This document shows positions 59,372-64,000 of a stretch of DNA of 64,000 nucleotides, in pieces. Origin of the DNA: CAWARU01 sp963784575 (GTDB taxonomy: Bacteria > Pseudomonadota > Gammaproteobacteria > UBA6186 > Azoamicaceae). How positions within the stretch are numbered: position 1 is the first letter of the stretch; every line of letters begins with the position of its first letter. The stretch is from contig CAWARU010000001.1 of assembly GCA_963784575.1 (NCBI GenBank), forward strand, positions 2,666,001-2,730,000, written 5' to 3'. The position numbers were made by a program, and so were the translations under genes. The notes beneath the pieces were generated by a model. The model had not been told where the DNA came from. It was given only the letters and a program-made list of their open reading frames with translations, and did no database searches.

Positions 59372-62300
59372 ATGGCAGTAGTGGCAGCTCAAAAATTTGG
59401 GATATTTCTATCAACTCTGAATAAATCACAAAAAGTAGATCAGACTGGAACTGGGGATATCGATTATACCCGTTCCATAGAGACAATGATTAACCTGAAA
59501 TATCCCGGAATTTGTCATTACATTCACAATCAGTTGGATGAAGCTGCAGTTTATGCCCACATAGAAAGACATCGAAGCGAATTTCCGCCCATCCTCCACA
59601 TTCAATTGAATGCACCAGACATCGGTTTTGGGTTCACGAGAGCAGGAATAAATGCCTTCAAAGCACGGAATGGCAAGATTGTGATGACTGCTATCGAATT
59701 CAAGAAATATGGCGAGCGTGCTCATAAGAAAATAATGTTGGATTATTTAGAGCTCGCTGATGAAATTATTTTCTTGGATGAATTTGACAAGAAAGAGGCA
59801 ATTAAAACCGCGCTATTCTTTGAAATGGAAGAGTTATTTCAGGAAAAACTGTCTTATGCAGCTGTGATTCCTGTTCCGCCAACCATTAATCTTGATCTTT
59901 TGCCTCTCGAAAAGAGAGGAAGCTACATAGGATTTTTTGGCATCATTCGCAAAGGAAAAGGATTAGATCACATTGTCCGCTTGGCAGTATTGATAAAAAA
60001 CATTTGTGATGCGGAGTCAAAGAAGGATGATGATCCTCAAAAATCAAAAATTAAAAGTTTATTGCAGGATAAAAAAATATTAGTGATCGGAACTGTGCTT
60101 GAAGCAGAAAAACTCGCGCAGCTGATGGAGAGTATCTATGAAGATTGCAAAACAGAAATTAAAGCCTGCGCAGATAACCTCGAAGCCTTAAAAAAATTGC
60201 TGAATAATTATCAAGAGTTACAAAAAGCAGGCAAACTCAAAGCAAGCCTTCCAATTGAATTGCATATAGATGTCCCTGAATCAGAACTCGCTCCCCTTTT
60301 CAACCAATGCTGTTGCTTTTTCCAGCCGCATTACCGCGGCGCTTCCTATCGTTTCAGCAGCATCAGCTCTTTGTTATCGATGGGATTCGCAGTTTTCAGT
60401 CATATTTCTGATATTACCCCAGAAGAATTGGTATTGGGTGCAAACGCAGGATCACTGATTTTGGCTAATGGAGATCATTATCTCTCAGAGGATACTCGGT
60501 ATGCGAACCTCGTATTAAATACCTATTGCAGGTATTTAATTGTTAGGGCTTCACAACAAGTCATCCGCACAGAAAACCCAATTACCGTAGCCCAAAAAAA
60601 GGCTCTAGCACTTTATAATTCCAAGCTAAATCCCGCAATGATCATTCTAGAATTTAGGGCAATTTATGAACGAATTTCCGGACGACCTCTCGCGAATTTT
60701 ATACAGAACAGAGAACAGCGAGTGCTGCGAGCCTGGATGGATACCCGATCGATAATACAGTCTTTTAAGCACATCCAGAAAATATCTAGGATCTCGATTT
60801 TTCGCCAATCGGAGCAGAGCTTGCGAATGCTTAAAGATAGGCTTTATGAGGTTCAAAAACAGAATATCTGTCCAGATATCATGAAACTTATCCTTGAGCA
60901 GAGGAAACTCAGCAATTTTAAATTATTTAAATCTGACAGTGATCTGGAAGATACCAGACGATATAGTATGTTAACAACAGACGAAGCTTCTCTAGTACGT
61001 TTCATCATGAGTTGTGATTTTGAGGCGAGGCATGTCACTGACGAGGTAGTTTTAAAACAAATTCAGCAAGGATCCAAGCGATTAATGTCGGTTGCTTATC
61101 GAAAAAAATTAGGTGAAAATGTTCTGAATTCGCATACTTCAGAAATAGAAGGCTTGACTGATCAGGTATTTTTCAGTATTTGTGATAGAAACCGAAATGC
61201 AATGTCGCCGCTATTCTTGCAAAAATATAAAAGAAGCGTAAGTTTAGATCTTGTGGAGCTGAATGAGCGTGATCCTCATTTACTTAAGTGGGGGTGGGTT
61301 TCGGATCATTGGTTTGCTTATCATCATAACACCCCGCATGAAGATTTTAACATTAATGGCATTATTTTTAGGGTTGAGTATAGAGAGTGTGAAAAAGTAT
61401 TAAAATTCATTTTGCCTGGTAGTCAAGAGATTTTTTGCCAGATTGTAAGAAAGGGGGATGAAGTTTTTACGTTGGATAGGATGCATCAAGGGATGGCTCT
61501 CCTCACCATCGAAATGGTTCGGCATTTTGATCTGAAGACTTACCAGCAAATCATGGCAATGGCAAGAAAGATCAAGGAAAAACCGCTTGAAAGTGCTTTG
61601 GAGCGCAGTAAGATATTGCAAATTGTTCAGGCTCGGTTTTTTCCAGGCATTTGGGAATTCCATCAACCCTGTCAAGTGAGAATTTTCAACCAGCCAGGTG
61701 TTAGAATTGAAAAAAGACACGCTTTCGAACTGCCAGAGGTGGATTTGAATGAACTTGCCAGGCAAGAAGGTTTTGAGAAAGAGATTTTAGAGTTTGTCCC
61801 CCTCTTAAGTTTACAAAGCGAGGGCATTGAAGATAGTGCGAAGATACAGAATACTACAGATGCTATGAAAACACTCATAAAAATATTGATATGCAAAGAC
61901 GTAGATCTCGACAAAATCCAAGAAATGATAAGATGTTTGGATAAGCATGGTCTGATTAATTATCAAACAGAATTCTCTAACATAAAATTCAGTCTCATGA
62001 CCGCAGCAATGTTCGGTGGACGAAAAGATATAGTTGAATTTTTGCTGTCTTTAGGCCCTCATGTTCCGGGGAGTTGGTTTGTCTTGGAAGAAATGAGTTC
62101 CTCATCCTATCCGGAAGAAACGTTATACTATGATCCTCTACATCTCGCGATTTGCTTTTCTAACCCTGTATACTTTAGAGAACATTTTTTATCGAAATTC
62201 CTCCGTTCAAGCAAACTGTCAATTGAAACGAAGTTTCACAGCACGCTTGCTCTTGAATACATGCAGCTCTTGCTTTCAGGGCCAGCTCGAAATCCTGAAT

Positions 62301-64000
62301 CCTTCTTGGTTGCTACCACACAGTGCGTAAAATCCACTCACATTGAATTTGCTTGTCGCATGTTCAATAGCGAATTGCGCGATGGTTTCGTACCCATCCA
62401 ATTTCTGCTGAAGAATTATCACGCTGATTTGAATGAAATATCGATTTGCTGGGGGATCCAAACCAATAGTATTGATATCGTCAAAACTATGCTCGATAAG
62501 GGAGTGGATTTGCAACAACCAAACAACGAGTTTCATGCGCAACATCATAACACACAAGTGTTAGGCATCACTGCCTTGCAATTATTATGCCTGATGCATC
62601 GCGATAAAGGTTGTGACTTACTCACATTTTTATTGCAGCAGAAACCACTCGATCTCAATAAACCTTATAAACACTATCGGATATTGAGACCAGATCCCTA
62701 TAAAGGAACCAATCCCAGCACCAGAGGCAAAGTGTATTCTAAAAAAATTGCGGGCATTGATCTCCAATCGGTAGATGGATATTCACCTTTGATGCTGGCA
62801 GCGATGGGTAAAGCCCTAAATTTAGCGCTATTATTGCTGAATGCTGGAGCAGATGCGAGTTACCAGGCCCCTGATGGGGAGAATTGCTTCACGCTGAATG
62901 ATTATTTTTTGCAGAAAGCAATCGCTAAGGTTCTCGCTCAAGATTCTGATTCTCTAGAGAAAACTTATCCATTCTTGAAGAATTTTGAAACAAATGCAAA
63001 GTTTAGGGGAGCATTTGTCACCTCTGTTATTAGATATCTTATAAATGGAGACGAGCCTTTGCAAACTCTGAATGAGGAATTTCTTCATCTTCTCCATAAA
63101 TACAATATGATTTTTGAAATGGTGAATATCGGTCAGATCAAAGTGAATGTTTTTATGGCCCTTATTATCCAGGGCAGGGTTGACGCTTTGAAATATATCG
63201 TAGCAAAAGGCTTGTCCAGTGATGACGAGGGCTTCTCTCTTACCTTAAGGGGTCTGCCAGATACACAAATTTCGAGTTTGGCTTTAGCAACTGCAATGGG
63301 ATTGGATCCCGAAATGGTAGCCATGATCAAGGCCAGAACCACATCATCATTCCTATCACAAAAAGAAATAGTAAAAGCCTCTGATGTGCTAGCGCGATTC
63401 CCCGGTAGGCTACTAGTACGATCTAAAAAAACTGCAGTAAAGGATACCTGTCTGGACATTGATAGTCCTGGTTATATATTTGAACTGATTCGCACGTGTA
63501 CTCGATATATATTGATTAAAGGGAAAACTCCGTCAGGAAAAGATTTTTGTATCACTAAGGCTCCTGGTTTTAGATTTCATCATACTGTTTATTTGCCTTT
63601 TTTGAATTCTAATCAGGAGTATTACATTGATAAACTTGAGAAAGAATTCAGAGGAATTGATAGACGAAATTTGCGGTGGTTGGATATCGGTATTATTAAA
63701 TTGGAGTCCTTTTATGATTACGAGGCATTTTCCCTCACGATTTGCGATCTGGGAACTTTGCCAGAAACTGCCTACAATTACTATAAAAAGCATCAGACCT
63801 TACATCCTCTTATTGAGAATGTCGAAGAATACGATTGGGGCGAGACTTACGCAACGCATTTTGTAGAACTTGCCATGCAGCCAAGCTCGGATCTTGATCC
63901 TAAAAAGATTAGAACCTCTGTTCACAAAACATATGAAGAATATCATCATGGTAAAATGGAAGAGTCGCTGCTCAATTTGGTTCTGACAGGAGACCTTGAA
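59372..64000 (+). CDS. Very large protein: GT-B-like glycosyltransferase region plus ankyrin repeats (3' partial)
   Basis: The frame is open from ATG 59372 to the window end, 1,543 codons without a stop. Residues about 70-345 resemble a GT-B (GT4-like) glycosyltransferase: an IQLNAPDIGFGF...IVMTAIEFKKYG segment and ELADEIIFLDEFDK, then YIGFFGIIRKGKGLDHIVRL (about 185), ILVIGTVLEAEKLAQLMESIYE, and FFQPHYRGASYRFSSISSLLSMGFAVFS (about 315) in the place of the donor-binding motif. From about 870 onwards ankyrin units appear (TAAMFGGRKDIVEFLLSLG; SPLMLAAMGKALNLALLLLNAGADASY). No signal peptide is seen. The combination suggests a secreted host-modifying enzyme, but the glycosyltransferase call rests on motif shape only. 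Confidence 0.65.
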   Translation, partial: MAVVAAQKFGIFLSTLNKSQKVDQTGTGDIDYTRSIETMINLKYPGICHYIHNQLDEAAVYAHIERHRSEFPPILHIQLNAPDIGFGFTRAGINAFKARNGKIVMTAIEFKKYGERAHKKIMLDYLELADEIIFLDEFDKKEAIKTALFFEMEELFQEKLSYAAVIPVPPTINLDLLPLEKRGSYIGFFGIIRKGKGLDHIVRLAVLIKNICDAESKKDDDPQKSKIKSLLQDKKILVIGTVLEAEKLAQLMESIYEDCKTEIKACADNLEALKKLLNNYQELQKAGKLKASLPIELHIDVPESELAPLFNQCCCFFQPHYRGASYRFSSISSLLSMGFAVFSHISDITPEELVLGANAGSLILANGDHYLSEDTRYANLVLNTYCRYLIVRASQQVIRTENPITVAQKKALALYNSKLNPAMIILEFRAIYERISGRPLANFIQNREQRVLRAWMDTRSIIQSFKHIQKISRISIFRQSEQSLRMLKDRLYEVQKQNICPDIMKLILEQRKLSNFKLFKSDSDLEDTRRYSMLTTDEASLVRFIMSCDFEARHVTDEVVLKQIQQGSKRLMSVAYRKKLGENVLNSHTSEIEGLTDQVFFSICDRNRNAMSPLFLQKYKRSVSLDLVELNERDPHLLKWGWVSDHWFAYHHNTPHEDFNINGIIFRVEYRECEKVLKFILPGSQEIFCQIVRKGDEVFTLDRMHQGMALLTIEMVRHFDLKTYQQIMAMARKIKEKPLESALERSKILQIVQARFFPGIWEFHQPCQVRIFNQPGVRIEKRHAFELPEVDLNELARQEGFEKEILEFVPLLSLQSEGIEDSAKIQNTTDAMKTLIKILICKDVDLDKIQEMIRCLDKHGLINYQTEFSNIKFSLMTAAMFGGRKDIVEFLLSLGPHVPGSWFVLEEMSSSSYPEETLYYDPLHLAICFSNPVYFREHFLSKFLRSSKLSIETKFHSTLALEYMQLLLSGPARNPESFLVATTQCVKSTHIEFACRMFNSELRDGFVPIQFLLKNYHADLNEISICWGIQTNSIDIVKTMLDKGVDLQQPNNEFHAQHHNTQVLGITALQLLCLMHRDKGCDLLTFLLQQKPLDLNKPYKHYRILRPDPYKGTNPSTRGKVYSKKIAGIDLQSVDGYSPLMLAAMGKALNLALLLLNAGADASYQAPDGENCFTLNDYFLQKAIAKVLAQDSDSLEKTYPFLKNFETNAKFRGAFVTSVIRYLINGDEPLQTLNEEFLHLLHKYNMIFEMVNIGQIKVNVFMALIIQGRVDALKYIVAKGLSSDDEGFSLTLRGLPDTQISSLALATAMGLDPEMVAMIKARTTSSFLSQKEIVKASDVLARFPGRLLVRSKKTAVKDTCLDIDSPGYIFELIRTCTRYILIKGKTPSGKDFCITKAPGFRFHHTVYLPFLNSNQEYYIDKLEKEFRGIDRRNLRWLDIGIIKLESFYDYEAFSLTICDLGTLPETAYNYYKKHQTLHPLIENVEEYDWGETYATHFVELAMQPSSDLDPKKIRTSVHKTYEEYHHGKMEESLLNLVLTGDLE

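Overview
The window is about 39-40% GC by eye and looks like a chromosomal stretch of a host-associated gammaproteobacterium of the Legionellales type (Legionella/Coxiella/Rickettsiella-like). Three things suggest this: the sdhCDAB-sucABCD block with divergent gltA, a DUF2608 secreted phosphatase-like protein, and many eukaryote-like proteins (ankyrin, Sel1, F-box, pseudokinase). The genus cannot be fixed from the sequence alone.

Region 1 (1-16.2 kb) is a well-kept core. It holds the end of nusB, an EpsI-domain membrane protein, alanine dehydrogenase, an organophosphate-type MFS antiporter, citrate synthase (reverse strand) and a complete run of succinate dehydrogenase, 2-oxoglutarate dehydrogenase E1/E2 and succinyl-CoA synthetase genes. 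Together with gltA these cover a large part of the TCA cycle. Reading frames here are intact, but three intergenic gaps carry unusual repeats: a perfect 30-bp stem between sdhC and sdhD, a 5 x 12 bp array before sucA, and a 16-17 bp array after sucD.

Region 2 (16.2-21.0 kb) holds a large Ser/Pro-rich putative effector, apparently split by a frameshift, and the DUF2608 gene. Region 3 (21.2-31.2 kb) is a genomic island in tRNA-Lys(TTT). The last 46 bp of the tRNA region are repeated exactly at 31183-31228. The island carries a zeta-toxin-like gene with a small overlapping partner, a membrane protein, and a 343-codon cysteine/histidine-rich gene cut by an IS21-family element (23305-29450, 7-bp target duplication AGATTTT). 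That element's istA is itself cut by a TniA/TniB-type transposon. No integrase gene remains. Just outside the island (31.5-32.3 kb) lie KilA-N, antitoxin-like and Rpn/DUF4351 fragments.

Region 4 (32.4-64 kb) is dominated by effector-like genes: two Sel1-repeat proteins, several ankyrin proteins, a pseudokinase plus F-box locus, and a >1,543-codon open frame at the right edge that seems to join a GT-B-like glycosyltransferase region to ankyrin repeats. Interspersed are ordinary genes (PhnA/YjdM, SRPBCC protein, TM2 protein, histidine kinase plus response regulator, pirin) and remnants (AbiEii toxin, truncated AAA ATPase). Many effector-like genes and the pirin gene carry what look like one-base frameshifts, while the core TCA genes carry none. 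This argues for gene decay or phase-variable switching, though sequencing error cannot be excluded from one sequence.
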